DNA from: Elysia crispata
Taxonomy: Eukaryota; Mollusca; Gastropoda; Plakobranchidae
Length of the DNA stretch: 64,000 bases
Direction: 5' to 3'
Assembly (NCBI GenBank): GCA_033675545.1
Contig: JAWDGP010003555.1
Coordinates: 158,501-222,500 of the forward strand
A program made the position numbers and the translations under genes. The notes below the pieces were generated by a model. The model had not been told where the DNA came from, made no database searches, and saw only the letters and a program-made list of their open reading frames with translations. Each line of letters begins with the position of its first letter. Positions within the stretch are counted from its first letter, which is position 1. This document shows positions 25,501 through 38,100 of the stretch, one piece after another.

Positions 25501-28500
25501 TGAATAATTAAAACTGGTAGTTAGAGGAGCTTGTATCAAGGTAACAGTTGTGGATGGTTATAGGTACAGCTTTGTTTTTTGTGTTGTTTTTTTACGGTTC
25601 AGGTCGGAGACAGAGTGGGAGTATGTCGCTACTCAGATGGTACAATGCATGTCACTCTCAATGGAGAGGACCTGGGAGAAGCTGCGAGTGGAATTCCCAA
25701 GGTAAGTCTAAAGTGATCATGAGTTCAAGTTTTCACATGTAGATAATCATGACAATATTTTTTCAGCAACTAGGAGTACTTAAAATGGCGTGTTTACGAA
25801 TGACTAGGATAGCTTATTGGAGGAGACATAACAATTTTAACAAAAGAGATATAAACCTTTGAATCAAAATCAAGTTTATGTTGTCTATATGAAGGTTTTT
25901 GTCCAGGTAACCCTTTTTCACCTTTTACTTCTAAATTTGTTTTTTTTTTTTTTTAGTATTTTTCTTAATTTGCTATGCAAGTCATCAACTCTTATTATTG
26001 TAATCACTTGAATATTGAATTTTGCAACTCGGGTTTTATAAAAACAAAATGAGGAGACCATCTGCTTGATGTTAAAAAAATCTTTGCTTCTCTTAAAGTT
26101 TACTTAAGGATGTTCACTAAACTATGATTCACAAGGAAGCTTGAATATTGTTTTCTCAGATACAGCCCACATGTAATTTAAATACTTTATTGAAGGCCTC
26201 AGCAATGAGTTACATGCCAAAAAATACTGAATTTTGCCAGATCTATCCTTACTGCCTTAAAATTTTTTTAAAAACTTTTCTTTGTCTAGAATGTTTTTGC
26301 TGTTATCGACCTGCATGGATCTGTGGAGGGTATAGTAATCACAAGTTCTCCAGGCCTTGAAAACTCCAGTATTATTTTGTCACCTGCCTATGAGTTAGAA
26401 CCCTTGTCACAGGTAAAAGAAATTTCCAGTAAATAATAAAAAAAAAATAACTTAAAATTAGAGCGCTTATTTTTTTCTTTCAACATCTGTTCATACGCAT
26501 TAAATGAGGTTTTTATTTTAAAATGAGAATGAGACTGATTAAGCACACTATTGCTTGTGGCAAAGTGAGTGGAGGTGTTATTTCATCTTTCATCCTCTGT
26601 GACTTTTCTTTCAGGATCGTGATCAAGACAGCGACACAGCTGCTCAGCTTTCTATGTGTTTCCATAGCAACCATGGCAAAAACATCCTGCTGAGGGAAGG
26701 AGGTAAGCAGGCAGAACGGTTGGCAAGCTACAATCAGGCGGTTGTGGTTGGGAGCAAACCACTTAAACGCAGAGAAACTTTCCAGGTAAAATCTGCTTTC
26801 CTTTCCATTTGTTGATTTTGTGACTGCATTTGCATTGCAGCTAGAGCAGTGGGTACATATTATTTGAGGACAGTGAGATGGGTTTTTCCTGTTCAGTGCC
26901 TAAATTGTACAAGCTGTCCTGTTTTACACATTATGTCAAAATAAATAAGTACAATATTCCATGGCTATTTTAATCTTTTATTCTTTAGGAGAGCAAAACA
27001 TGCTAAAGTTACTTATCTATTGATTACAAATTTTAATGCAGTTACATCATGAAGCTTTTAATTTCTCCTAATTGTGTGAGACAGTGGTCAATGCAAGGAT
27101 TGAGCGTACTCGAACTAAATTTCTGTGGTTACCCATGATTTTGAATCATTTCTCTCCATATTTTCATCTTTGAGCGAAAGTGACAGAATTTTGATATATG
27201 TTAGAGCTTTTGTACAAAGTTATTAAAAAAAAACAACTTGGTTTCCTACATTCTGCAAATTATTTTTCAACAGGTTCGTCTCGGCAGGCGAAATCCAGCC
27301 TGGAGCTCGTCTCTGGCAGTTGGAGTTGTTGGGTTTCCTGTTGACAAGTTCAGTTTTCCTGTTCAAGCCACAGCCATACGGAAACCATGTGTTGTCATAC
27401 ATGGAGAGTCAGTCTTTGTCTCTGGGTATAAGGTGTGTTCATATCTTTCTTTTAAAACAAAACTGATAAAAAAAAAAATCTCATTTATGTCAAGTTTTAT
27501 AAGAAATGGAGCTTTCAAGTTAATAAGAAAAATTCCTAAAAGTGTTGTTAGTTATGAAAAAAAGAATTTCCAAATTAATTCTCAAATGAAATGATTATTT
27601 TTGAAAGCATTTATTTGCTATGGAAATTTCCTATTAAAGCATTCTAGAAAATCATGATCTAATTTAAAGTTATCTGGAGCAAACTTCTAGACGGAGATTT
27701 AGATACCCTACTTAAGGTCTAGATCTAGAGTATATATTAGATTTTTTAGATCTAAAATCCTTATGAAGTTCAAATGCAAGAGATTCTGCAAAATTATTAC
27801 ATAAAAAATTTATGTAAAATCTTGCAATTCTAAACTCAGAGATCCTTTTGTAATATTTTCCCTCGACGAGGGTATCTGTGAGAGCTGTTAATTCCTACTC
27901 ATTTTTTTATGCAAATCCAAATTATGGCCAAGGGAAGAGAAGTTGAAAAATAAATAAGACTAGATCAGATCCTATCTGACAAGATTTCTTTCCAAGGTTT
28001 ACATTCATGTAGTTACATTTATGTCTCAGGGATTGTTCTCCAACAATTGGTAGCCTCCATGGCCTTTGAATAACATCTGGTTTTTTTTAGGGCAATAGTT
28101 CAAGAAAAAGTGTAGCTAAGTGTGTCAATGTGCCAGCTCCAGATCTATCGTGAAAAGAAAACAAGTTGCTGGCGACTTTCCTGATTTTTTCCTTGCCGTC
28201 AAAATAGTAAGAAAATAAATGTCCAAAATTCTAGTCATCTGCAATCATTATATGAAGCTGCCAACAAGTTTTGGCTTTGTCAACCAGGGTAACCATTCAC
28301 ATTTTATTTGTTGTCATGAGTTTCAAAAATGGAAATATTAAATATCGCTCAACAATGACTACTTGCAGGTGAAAGATCACTTTGGACCTAATTTGGATAC
28401 CTTGGGAGAGAACAGCCGTGTGGGGATTAGCGTAGATGAAGACTTGTGTCTCCACCTCATGGTGAATGGTATCGATTACGGTGTGGCTGCTCGAGACATC

Positions 28501-31500
28501 CCACTTCCTTGCTGGCCCGTTGTGGATGTCTATGGACAGTGCGAGCAGGTGTGTCATCTTTATGTCTGATCTTTTGCATACTTTTGCCGTAAGATGAAAA
28601 ATATCATTTTATTTTATAACTTTTTGACCGAGTTTCCTGTCCCTTAGTCCATGTCCATCCAGACTGCATTGAAGTGACACACCTATTGAACCTAACTTTG
28701 GGAAAATATTGTTATGCCTCTAATGCAGTTGACAGAGTTAATATCACACTTATTAAATATAACACATAAATGCACAGAGAAAAGATTACTTTTAAAAGAA
28801 GTTAAGTCACATAAATATGATTCAAAAATGTTTTTGAGTCCCATTCAGATTCTAACATTAAGATTAAGGTGCATTTAACTGCCAAGGTGGTGGTGCAAAT
28901 TTGGTCACATTTTGTCACAAAAAAATTATTTTTTAGATTTTTCTTTTCTCTCTTTTTTTTGGCTAAATTGTTATTAGTTGATAATTTTGTATTTATAATT
29001 AATGATAATCAAAGTGAAATTTGACCATTTGACCGTTTTTTTTTGTTTTTTTTTGTTATTCCTTTATTATTTTTGGCTTGACAAAGCAGGTTTGGTTTTC
29101 AAATGCATGAAGCTTGCCTAATTTTTTTTGGCCTTTTAATTATCAAGTAAAATTAGAAGTAAATGGAGAAACGCAGCTTGATTTTTTAGATGGCTGAGTA
29201 GTTCCATAGCTGCAACTAGCTTCAGCAAAAAGAACAAAAAGGTTGTGTGGGATGGGAGGGGGGGTGGAAGGAAATAGTGCAACAGTAGCCTAATTGCTGA
29301 GGCAACAAAGTATACTGTAGCCTGCTGAGCCACTTGATAAAGGAATGATGGTTGAAAGGGATGAACACATCAGGTTTCCAGATATTAAGATGAAGATGCG
29401 GGGTAACCCACATAATACTTTTAGCAGGAACTGGATTGGTTATGATTGCAAAGATAAACTGCAGTCTAGTGGGTTGGATACCAACAGTTTTTTCACCTTT
29501 CAGCTCATAATAATCTAGGCTTGTTTCTTGCCTGAGGCATGTTGATAAAGCAGAATAGATTGGGAACGTATCTTGAAATAGAAGAAAATTTTTAGTAATG
29601 ATATTGAAGAATGAATTTATGAATTCAGAAACATTTTGATAAAGCGGTTGTTGATGGAAGTTGATAATATGGTATATTCCAGATTGTGTTCAAATATTTC
29701 TCCCTTTTTACTCCTTGCTTTTCTAAGTCTTTTTTTATTTTATGAAGTGATTTATCTGCAACATGTCATGGGCAATGGCTTATGGTTAACCAATGTTTAA
29801 TCAAGTCCTTTTCATATTTACTTCATTGTTTTACTTTCAGGTGACCATTCTACCTGAAGATTACGAGAGCCTGGCTGCCACTGGCATCAAAGAAGAATGT
29901 GAGAAAGCTGATCTTGAGAACAGTGAGTGATCAAGTTACCTTGCTTTAGACTTGAATCTTGAATGATATATTTCTATCATTTTCAACAGTTATAACGTTG
30001 AAAAAAGCAAACTTGAAGAGACCAAACAAAATTATTTCAAGAACAGCAATATGCATTCTTGCTTCATATCTATTTTATAGGGATAGACTCTGTACAATCT
30101 GTTCAATTTTTTCCAAATGTACCATATGGCTGAGGAAACAAAAAGGCAAATAGATTGCTCAGTCAAAAGTGGGTCATAGACTATAATTAAAGAAAAGAGT
30201 TTGTTGCTTCTCAAAAGACAATTGGTAAGAAGAGGAGAAAGTTTTTCAATTCAGTCATGAATTTTTCCTTTTGTTGCACTGTAAATAACTCATTTACCTC
30301 AAGGTTTTTGACAATAAGATCAGCATTTTAAATTACAAAATGAAGGTTGATTCTTTTATTTTGGAAGTCAAGTTTTTTTATACTTCAAATTAAGTTATCC
30401 TCCTCCCCCACTGACAAAATACATGCACAAACACACTTGTGCTTACACAAAAGTTGCTGCAGAAACTTCAAAGCTAACTCCATCTGAAGCCCTTTCATTT
30501 AGGAGAATTCCAGCTGTTTATTGTGAAAACATGACTTAAATTTTTTTGTGTGTTGAGACTTGATATTATAATCATTTTTTTTATCTCATTTTAAAACTTA
30601 AAAAAAAAAAAGATCATTTTTTGGGTAAAATAATAAAACTTCTGAAAAATGCACAAATAAAAATTCTTGGTAAAATTTCTATCAAAGACTTCTGAAGCTG
30701 CATACAGTCTTTAATCATAGCATTTGTACCTCAGCAACAATGCAAGTTTTTTTTTTTTAACTCAGATTTCTCTACTGATCAAGTGAGATATCAATGGTGA
30801 AGATTGATTTTCGAAGGAAATATGTGTTGTGTTCAGATTAAATCTATTGTTTATGCAATAAGAGATGTTAGTTTTACATTTAAAGAGGAATTCACTTTAG
30901 TTCAATGTTGTAGTTAACTTTTGAGTAAAGTTAAGAAAGCTCAGAATCATAAATCTTCCTTTTTATTTCTTATGTACCAGAAGGGAAAGAGAAATCCAGC
31001 ACGGGCATTGATAGCAGTGTCTCCGTCCGCAATTGTGAATACTTAAATATCTGTAACAGGCTCAAGTCATCATTAAGCTTACCAGGTAAATCTAACCATT
31101 TCTCTTCATTATTTGGTTAGTCCATTCTCAGGCAGTATTTTCTAATTTAATTTTTTGTGTTTAAAAACTGAGTTTAATTCCTGCTGTATTGGATCACACT
31201 TTCTTTTATTTCTTTGTTGAATCGTATTGATTCCTGGCTATAGGTTGGAGAAGGCTTAGCTCTACAACAAAAAATAAATTTCTAGATTGATTTCCTCCTT
31301 CATGTATATAGCCTTTATTCTTTTTTTTTATTTACTTCTTTGTAAGACTATAGGATTTGTAATGTATCATATTATACCTATCGGGACTTCTAATTTTCAT
31401 CAGTATTTGGTAGGGATGAGATGACATTTGCTGAATTTTTTATGCGATTAAATGTACAAGAAATGTGAGAAAAGCGTGATTTTCAGATCTGTGACAAAAC

Positions 31501-34230
31501 CTCTGAACAAGAATCCTTGTTGTTCTATTTTAATAATATTATCTAAGATAAATGATGACCTGAAGCTAACAGTGTGGCGTGTCTCTTACAAAGTTATTTT
31601 GCTCTTATACATTTTTGTCATATCAGTAAAGCTGCCTGTTGTTAAAAACTCTTTTGAAAATGTTAAAATGTTGAAGGAAAAAATAAGAATAAATGCTCTT
31701 GGCAATTTGGCCCCTGAAGAACATTAATATTAGGTGCTTCTACTTTGAGATGTGCCTATATGACTGTTAGCCCTGCTCCTTTCTACTTGCTTCAGCTGAT
31801 TTGGATCAATGAAACGGCCTAGAAGAATATTTCTGACTCTGTAACACATAAATATAAGTGAATGTGCTGCTTCATTTTTGGCCATACTAAATGATTATTT
31901 TATGCTATATGCATATATACATACTATACTAAAGGAATTCCATGCAATCATAATTTGTGAAACCTTGCTTGTGCCAGACGGCTACTTTGAGGGTCAAAGT
32001 GTCTGCTTTTGCTCAGCGTGCCATAAAGTTAGAGGTGATGATATTCATCTAAGGCGAGGAGATCCACCAAAAGATTATGTCTTACCATTTGGTTGGTGTC
32101 GCTATGTTCTCAGGTGAGTCTTCTCCACTGGCAAACAACTTTTCTCATGTTCTTAATCTCATCATAGGCAACATGCTGCCTTTGTTTTCTAAACACTTTT
32201 TATTAAGTTCCCACCTTACCCCTCTTCCCTAAAAAAACAGGAAAGAAAAATGCATATCCATCATGGCCTTACCTGTTCAACCAGGCTGCCCAACATTAAA
32301 CACCCATCTCCTTAATCTTATTCTAGATCTATATCAAATACTCAAGAGACTAAGGGAATGGAAGAGCATGTTTTGCTTGTGGCCAACATGCAAAATTTCC
32401 TTCTAAATCAAGATATGCTGAAAATGTTCAGATTGTCAAGCAAACACGTTTGTTAATTGTTATGTTGGGACACTAGACAAGTGGCAGTGTTGGGAAATAA
32501 TGCCATTCATAGAAAACTGTCACAGCAGGTGAATGGCATGGAAATGTGGTCAGGACAGCAGGTTCGATTCTAGCCCACTTCTGTATCTTGTTTTTATATA
32601 TTAAATTTTGTGCTCAAATTCCACCAGGGATAGAAATGACATAGAACTTTGTTATGAAAATGTATTCAGATATCAGTTGCAAATGTTTGTTGATCTGGAA
32701 AACTGAGTCATACAGCAAGTTCAAAATCTGTTCAAAGATATAAAGATGCTTCCTACAAACAGTTAATCTCAGGAAAAGAAAGAGGTGAAAAATTTTTTTT
32801 AATCCTGTCATGATTTAAAGGTTCTGCAAAGAATCTCTTTCATTTGAAATTTTAAGTTTTTCTCTTTACTGCTTTCCTGTCAGAGCCCCTAATAAAGCCC
32901 ACAGTCTGAATGTCGCTGAGAAGTGGCACTTGGCCTACTATGGAGTAAATATGGCGGACACAAGGAGAATACTGGACACTTTTGATCTTTTACCCTCTGG
33001 TACTGACCTCTGAAATCATTGCTAAGATAAGAATTTATCTTACTGTTTTTGAATAATTAGCTTTGAGTGCTTGTAAATGAGGTGTTGGGGGAAACATTCA
33101 TACATGAAGCAGTATAAAAATATATGTAAATATACTTATATATTTACACACCAACTGACAATAAATAAAACTATGGTAATTGATTGAAGACAACTTTTTG
33201 CTTGATGGTTGCTTTAATTATTTTTAATTAAGGAGCTGAGTATGATGTGATGTCATAGCATATCATGTTTCACTCATGTCATCTTCCAATGTTCTGATAT
33301 TTCCACAGATGAGGGTGGCTCTTCGAGCAGTATTCTTCTACCATGTCCTCAGCCCTACACAGAAAAGTCACGACCTGAAAGCCTCGGTGGCAAGCAGATC
33401 TTCCTGTCTCCAACCATCAGGCAGGCAGGGGGTACTCAATTTTCCCCTAAACACAGGTTGGTGGACGTTCGTACTGGACCATCTAGGCTGGTCAGTTATA
33501 ACCAGTTTAATGGCTTTTTTAAAGGTTTAGTGAAGGTCATTTGTTCTTTAGGTAATTTTGTTGTTCTGCCATGCAAAATGCTAAACTTTATGATGAATGA
33601 TTGAAGAGAGTGATCTATCTTATCTAATTTGAGACCTGAAAAAAAAAAGAAACAATAACAAAGCTTTAGATACAGGTCTTTCTTTCCTTTGGTCAAGGTC
33701 TGTCTTTATCCCAAGTATCAAATTATTGCAGTTGAAACGCTGGAAACCAAAAGTACATCCATCCTCAAATCATGCTCTTTTATTTGCATTTTTTTGTGCT
33801 CATTATGATAGTATTTGTCTTCTCATTGCTACAGATTTTTCGACCCCAAAACGAAGAAAATGCATGATACCCGAGCAGCATTTCAAGTTTGGGTAAAACC
33901 AGGCTCTTACAAGGTTTGTCGTCTTATCTAGTGGCTGCAGTCAATAGAAAAATAATTTCACAAATATTAAATTTTGCTCAGTTGCTCAGTCAATGCCAAA
34001 AGCTTGCGTTACTAATGCCAAGGGAAATGAAAGAAACCATTTTTTACCCTGGTCTGCAAAATTATTTTTCATTTTCTATAATTATGCATGTAGCAATATT
34101 GCAAAGACCATTGCAAGTGTGAAATCTTATTACAAGATAGCATTATTATCATTGTAATATTGTAATGAAAGATTTTGTTGCAACTGCTGCTGCTATTGTT
34201 TTTAGTATTAAGAAGATTATCCTTATTGTG

Positions 34231-34291
<61 letters not shown>

Positions 34292-34481
34292 CAACTACAA
34301 CTTCAATAATTGTTCTCACCATTAATTTTTTTGGTGTGTGTTTGCATCTTTCCAGGTATCTCCTCAGACTGGCCCTGACAAAGCTCAAGTGGATCCCTTC
34401 TTTAAAAATTCTGAGATTGACTGGGTCACCAAGGAGCGAGGGTCGACCATGCTGCATGCTCTTCTGCTTAGAGTGGATTAG
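8037..34481 (+). CDS. NEURL4: Neuralized-like protein 4 (29 coding exons, 1493 aa)
   Basis: NEURL4 family proteins are large centrosome-associated adaptors. In human, NEURL4 binds the E3 ligase HERC2 and the centriolar protein CP110 and limits pericentriolar material; it has no RING finger itself. I joined 29 exons, all with GT-AG introns and compatible phases, into 4482 coding bases: 1493 residues against roughly 1560 in human. Six NHR (neuralized homology repeat) domains are recognisable at about residues 9-175, 236-398, 485-640, 670-835, 870-1045 and 1070-1235. A C-terminal region with a CxCxxCH cluster and a conserved ending follows. The start at 8037 has a strong Kozak context (A at -3, G at +4). 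Exons are listed in the segment entries. The stop is TAG at 34479-34481. The gene looks intact and functional, with no frameshift or missing domain. Confidence 0.95.
8217..9060 (+). repeat. NEURL4 intron 1 with CTAGAT, TC and CACT low-complexity tracts
   Basis: Immediately after the donor site comes a palindromic AGATCT/CTAGAT-rich tract (about 8220-8350). A near-perfect (TC)n array follows at 8392-8454. A second interrupted CT array runs about 8838-8887 and passes into CACT repeats. No exon is visible within the intron. Confidence 0.85.
11126..13720 (+). other. NEURL4: NEURL4 segment: linker and NHR domain 2 (exons 4-7)
   Basis: Exons are 11126-11421, 11687-11810, 12322-12410 and 13580-13720. 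Exon 4 begins with an Ala/Asp-rich linker and then [17 protein letters not shown] and [12 protein letters not shown]. Exon 5 carries [18 protein letters not shown], exon 6 [14 protein letters not shown], and exon 7 [18 protein letters not shown] and [13 protein letters not shown]. The segment reads continuously across phase 0, 1 and 0 introns. In exon 5 the usual RTGTWMM is replaced by NASSSRTIMM, so this repeat lacks the Trp found at this place in NHR1 and NHR3. Confidence 0.92.
13721..16773 (+). other. NEURL4 intron 7 (about 3.05 kb)
   Basis: This is the longest intron of the gene. It is AT-rich and contains the 58-bp triplication listed separately. Open frames inside it, such as 14481-14708, show no domain content or homology that I recognise, and I regard them as chance. 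Confidence 0.6.
16177..16352. repeat. 58-bp tandem triplication inside NEURL4 intron 7
   Basis: Three diverged copies share CTCTTAATC starting at 16191, 16249 and 16307, an exact spacing of 58 bp. Related blocks (ACATAA, TAGCCTGGTAA, TCATATAGC) occur at matching offsets. The copies differ at many positions, so the duplication is old. Confidence 0.8.
16774..19608 (+). other. NEURL4: NEURL4 segment: inter-domain linker and NHR domain 3 (exons 8-11)
   Basis: Exons are 16774-16996, 17624-17714, 18339-18606 and 19446-19608. Exon 8 ends NHR2 (VTIIDH) and encodes a Pro/Ser-rich linker. Exons 9-11 encode NHR3: [68 protein letters not shown], then [18 protein letters not shown] and [18 protein letters not shown]. 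This is the repeat closest to the family consensus. Phases are 1, 2, 0 and 1. Confidence 0.93.
20102..22142 (+). other. NEURL4: NEURL4 segment: NHR domain 4 (exons 12-15)
   Basis: Exons are 20102-20344, 20793-20871, 21245-21414 and 21978-22142. Motifs in order are [94 protein letters not shown], and [19 protein letters not shown]. Exon 15 continues into a Ser/His-rich linker. Here the intron pattern differs from the other repeats: the FEV boundary is unbroken and three introns in phases 1, 2 and 1 interrupt later positions. Confidence 0.92.
22771..26412 (+). other. NEURL4: NEURL4 segment: NHR domain 5 (exons 16-19)
   Basis: Exons are 22771-22910, 24871-25083, 25603-25701 and 26290-26412. Motifs are [36 protein letters not shown], then [54 protein letters not shown] and [20 protein letters not shown]. 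The repeat is more diverged than NHR1-NHR4. All of its internal introns are phase 0. Exon 17 ends at a CAG followed by GTTGGT, a usable but non-consensus donor. Confidence 0.92.
23794..23973. repeat. Double inverted repeat (two adjacent hairpins) in NEURL4 intron 16
   Basis: Hairpin 1 has arms 23795-23829 and 23837-23871: 35 bp with a single mismatch around a 7-nt loop. Hairpin 2 has arms 23876-23900 and 23949-23973: 25 bp with one mismatch. Its 48-nt spacer contains a small third hairpin, TTCCAT/ATGGAA. The two large hairpins lie only a few bases apart. The near-perfect arms suggest a recent foldback or MITE-like element, or recent gene conversion. I do not recognise the family and see no clear target-site duplication. 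Confidence 0.92.
26615..28548 (+). other. NEURL4: NEURL4 segment: NHR domain 6 (exons 20-22)
   Basis: Exons are 26615-26785, 27274-27432 and 28369-28548, all phase 0. Motifs are [57 protein letters not shown], then [37 protein letters not shown] and [16 protein letters not shown]. This is the most diverged repeat: the FNDGVV motif has become YNQAVV, and W-S-S-S-L replaces W-S-G-S-I. Confidence 0.9.
29841..34481 (+). other. NEURL4: NEURL4 segment: C-terminal region (exons 23-29)
   Basis: Exons are 29841-29922, 30981-31085, 31978-32113, 32884-32999, 33309-33456, 33835-33913 and 34356-34481. Exon 25 encodes [14 protein letters not shown], then [21 protein letters not shown]; the clustered Cys and His residues look able to bind metal. 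Exon 26 has the [10 protein letters not shown] motif, exon 28 [14 protein letters not shown], and exon 29 the conserved end ([18 protein letters not shown], then LLLRVD). The latter blocks match the NEURL4 C terminus as I know it. Exon 23 uses an ACA|GTGAGT donor, which avoids an immediate in-frame stop. Confidence 0.92.
34231..34288. repeat. (AAT)n microsatellite in NEURL4 intron 28
   Basis: About 19 uninterrupted AAT triplets lie roughly 68 bp upstream of the last NEURL4 exon, close to the likely branch-point and polypyrimidine zone of that intron. A short ACAACT-rich tract follows. Confidence 0.95.
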
Positions 34482-35104
34482 AGAGTGGAGCAGGGATGGG
34501 TCAGGAAGGGGCGGGGGGAGGGGTTGGGAGTGGAATCGAGGTTGGAGAGGAGGGTAGAGGATACTAGGGTACAGCTATCCGCAATGTTAAGCAACTCAAT
34601 TACAGTGTCATTATTTTCACCATCATAATTGCCACATCCCACCTGGTGTCAGCTCTAGGGCAAGTTGGGAGCCAGCACTTGGGCTGTTTTCAACTTTTAC
34701 CTCTGTTTATTATAGATTTTAGGTACGGAAGAGAGAGTGGGAACAATAACTTTTAGTTGTTTTGTTGGAAGACAAGACTCTAGTATGATTCTTTTGTGAA
34801 AAAAAAAATACAATGAAAATAGCCATATTGGATAGGGTTCTTTGTGTTTTAAGACAAAATTTTGATATATTTTTGGTATCACTTCCTACTGGCACACACA
34901 CTGTGGCACTATTTCAAAGGAGTATTTTACTTGCCTTCCTAATGAGAGGCATATCATGCCATTAAGAGTCTATAGCCTGGGCAAAAGTTTAAACTCATTT
35001 ATGCTTGTGGAAAATGAGATTTCTGTTTCTCTTTTTTAACTCGCTGTGAATGATGTATAGATTAGTTTGGTTTTTGAGTGAGGATTGGAGACTGCAGTTC
35101 AGGG

Positions 35105-35110
35105 AATAAA
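35105..35110 (+). promoter_or_regulatory. Candidate NEURL4 polyadenylation signal (AATAAA)
   Basis: A canonical AATAAA lies about 620 bases after the NEURL4 stop codon. The hexamer is common in AT-rich DNA, so transcript 3' ends would be needed to confirm it. Confidence 0.4.
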
Positions 35111-38100
35111 ACTCTTACTTATCTTTTGCTGAAATTTGAAAAAAAAAAAAAAGAAAAGAAGCCAAGGCTATCTTTTGTGAATGCCTAGTTACAAAAGTCA
35201 TTTCTAAAACTTTCTTACCTTTTACTGGAGTTTGAAAAAAAACAAAGCAATATTTTTATGAATGCATAGATGTGAGTCATTTCTAAAACTAAAAAACGTA
35301 GATGGAAGATGATCCAGAAACGAGTTTCTCCCTTGTATTTTCTGAAATCAGTGTCACAGTGACAAAGTTTTAAAACATCTCTAGCAAAATTAGGAGACGA
35401 CATATCAATTAGAAATTTTACAGATGTGATCCAGTTTTAAGCCTAAAAACAAATGTCACAATCTTGCCCTAAAGCTGATGTTTTTTGCTGTGTTCTGTGG
35501 GTTGGATCCCACACTGTCAGCTGCATTCTGATCTGATACATAATTTCTTCAAGATTTAAGTGTTTGGACCATGTATGTGTCCCCTTATGAACCTATGAGA
35601 TTACATGGTATCGATCAGATACAGACATGAAAACATATCAGTTTTATTTTCTGATTGCTCCTTCAAATTGACAGTTTACTCTAGTGACTGACGTTCCCCT
35701 TTGTGTTTTGCAGTGGACAGGTTAACAGACTTTTCAAACTTTTTTTCAAATTTAGAATATCCCACATTGAAAAAGCATCCTAAAAGTTTCAACCTTATTT
35801 TCTATTACACCAAATGATTCGACAGATTTTTTTTTAGAAATTCACAGATTTTTTTTATGACTGTCTTCTCTATCTTCTATTAAATTCTATTCTCTTCCAA
35901 AGAAAAGGCATAAATGAAAGATCTTAAATCAGGCTTAAAGAGCTTAATTTTGCATTTTAATTAAAGGGTCTTTTATTCTTGATTAAAAACAAGAGCTAGG
36001 TCTCAACTTCAGTGTTTACCATTATCTTCAGGCCCATGCTTGACAGATAGATCTATCAATTAGCGATTTTTTATCACGTTTTTCTTTGCCAAGCTAGATC
36101 CTTGCATTATAATCGCATGAATTGTCCTGTGTTGCTCAGGTTGCTCATTAACAAAATACAAGTTTGTTTTGTCACTCGCTACTGTCCTTAAATGTTTTGA
36201 GGGAACATAAGAATACTTGCTATATTGTCAGGTACCTAACCGGAATACCATTACGAGATGTTAACTCATGCAGGCCCGGTGTGTTCAGGTCTGAAGATTG
36301 GTTTTTCTAAGCGTACCAGATGTTGACAGCTGTCAGAGGTGAGGGAGGGAAGAGGGGAACAATATTTATCTTTGTCAACATAGTGGCAATTGCTATAATT
36401 AAATGTCTTTCAGCAATTTTATGTAAGTGTGTCTGGAGTATAAGAGATGGAAGATGATTTTGGCAATACTTTATTAAAGTACTAGAAATTTTATGTGTTC
36501 ACTGCAAGAATGATGTCACTATTGTAGATTTTTCTGATTTTCATACCAGGCATTGATGTTCATCCCTTCACATGGTGTGGGAACAGGTGGTGAGTTTCTC
36601 AATGGTAAAAGTAAGACTAATTTGCCAAAGCTGAATTCCTCTGTTGTGAACAGCACTCTATGCAAGGGAGAATCAATTGTAGAAAACCTGATTACAGTTG
36701 AAATGGGAGATAACTGAGTACATGGATGTATCAGACTTAGCGTGGTGACCAACGTAGCAACTGATCTATGTGTAGCCCAAGTCTTGTTATCATTGTGAAC
36801 TCTTTGGAAGTGAATCCCACCAGTTTGTGCTGTGACCCAAAGCCTCTTCTTGTTGAGTAGCATGAATAGCAACAAGCCAAGTAAAGCTAAATCAGGTGTC
36901 TATGCAGTATGGAGGGATGTTTGAAAGTCTCAGTCGGCTCTATTGAACACAACCTCTCCAATGAGATTGTCATAGTTTTTCGCTCATCAATGATGCCATA
37001 TTGACTGAAAGTATGTGTGTAGTTTGAAACTTGATCAATACAAAATCTATAATTCGTTCCTCATGCCTGTAGATTTGGTATTTTTACCAGAAATGATATG
37101 AAGTTCACCCTCATGTCAGATTTTATTACTGACTAGGTGTCTCACTAAGTTTTCAGCCAGGACTTTTTACAGCACTGAGCTATCGAAAGAAAACCAAGTG
37201 CCGTCTCACACGGAATGTTGAAATATTACGACTCATGTGGCTCTAACAAAACTTTTTTGTTGGACGATGGTATGTAATAGCATGAATAGGCCTTTAAAAG
37301 AATAAAAAGCCACAGAGTTTTAAATTAAAATATTCCACATGATGTCTGAAAGTTTTTGCATCATTTTTCTCCTTTAAAAAAACCCAACAAAAATCGAACA
37401 AACTGACAAGACTGTACTTGATGCAAATCTTATCTAAATATTTCACAGTGCTGCTTCACTATTGCCCTCTTGACGGATGCTTTGATCTCAAACACGATCA
37501 AGTTACAGTCTAAGACTGAAGACTTCACATGTCTCCTTTTATAGCAATGATGTGAAGATGTGAAACTAATTGCCACATTATTTATACAAAGCTCACACGC
37601 ATAATTTACATAATTTTGAATTGTTATTTGCATCCATAGTGTTTATTTTTTGCAAGTATAATATTAACCATGTTATAATTTTTGTCTTAATCATGTTTGC
37701 TTGCCTGTGATGCAAATTTTTAAGTAGCAGATCAATGTGATTTTTTTCCCTTTTCGCCATTCCTTTATTTCATTTTTGTTGAGCCTGTTTTTTTTTTATT
37801 TTTAGTTTATTTTCAATAGAGTCATTATGACTATTCTAAATAAGTCAGCTTACATAGACAAAAATGGAATAGAAATTTAACTTTAATTTGATTAATCCTG
37901 TCATGTAGAAAGGATACAAAAAGTCAAGGTTTTGCCCATTTGACCTATAAGTGTCGATCTGGAATACAATGCGGTCTGGGATGTTTTAGTCTGCTATGAA
38001 GACAGAGCTTACTTTGGGGTCGGAAAGATAACGGTAGCTCAGTATTAAAACCTGCTTAACTGGGTTTCTCTCCTCAGTATGACCAATGTCTTCAGTGCAA

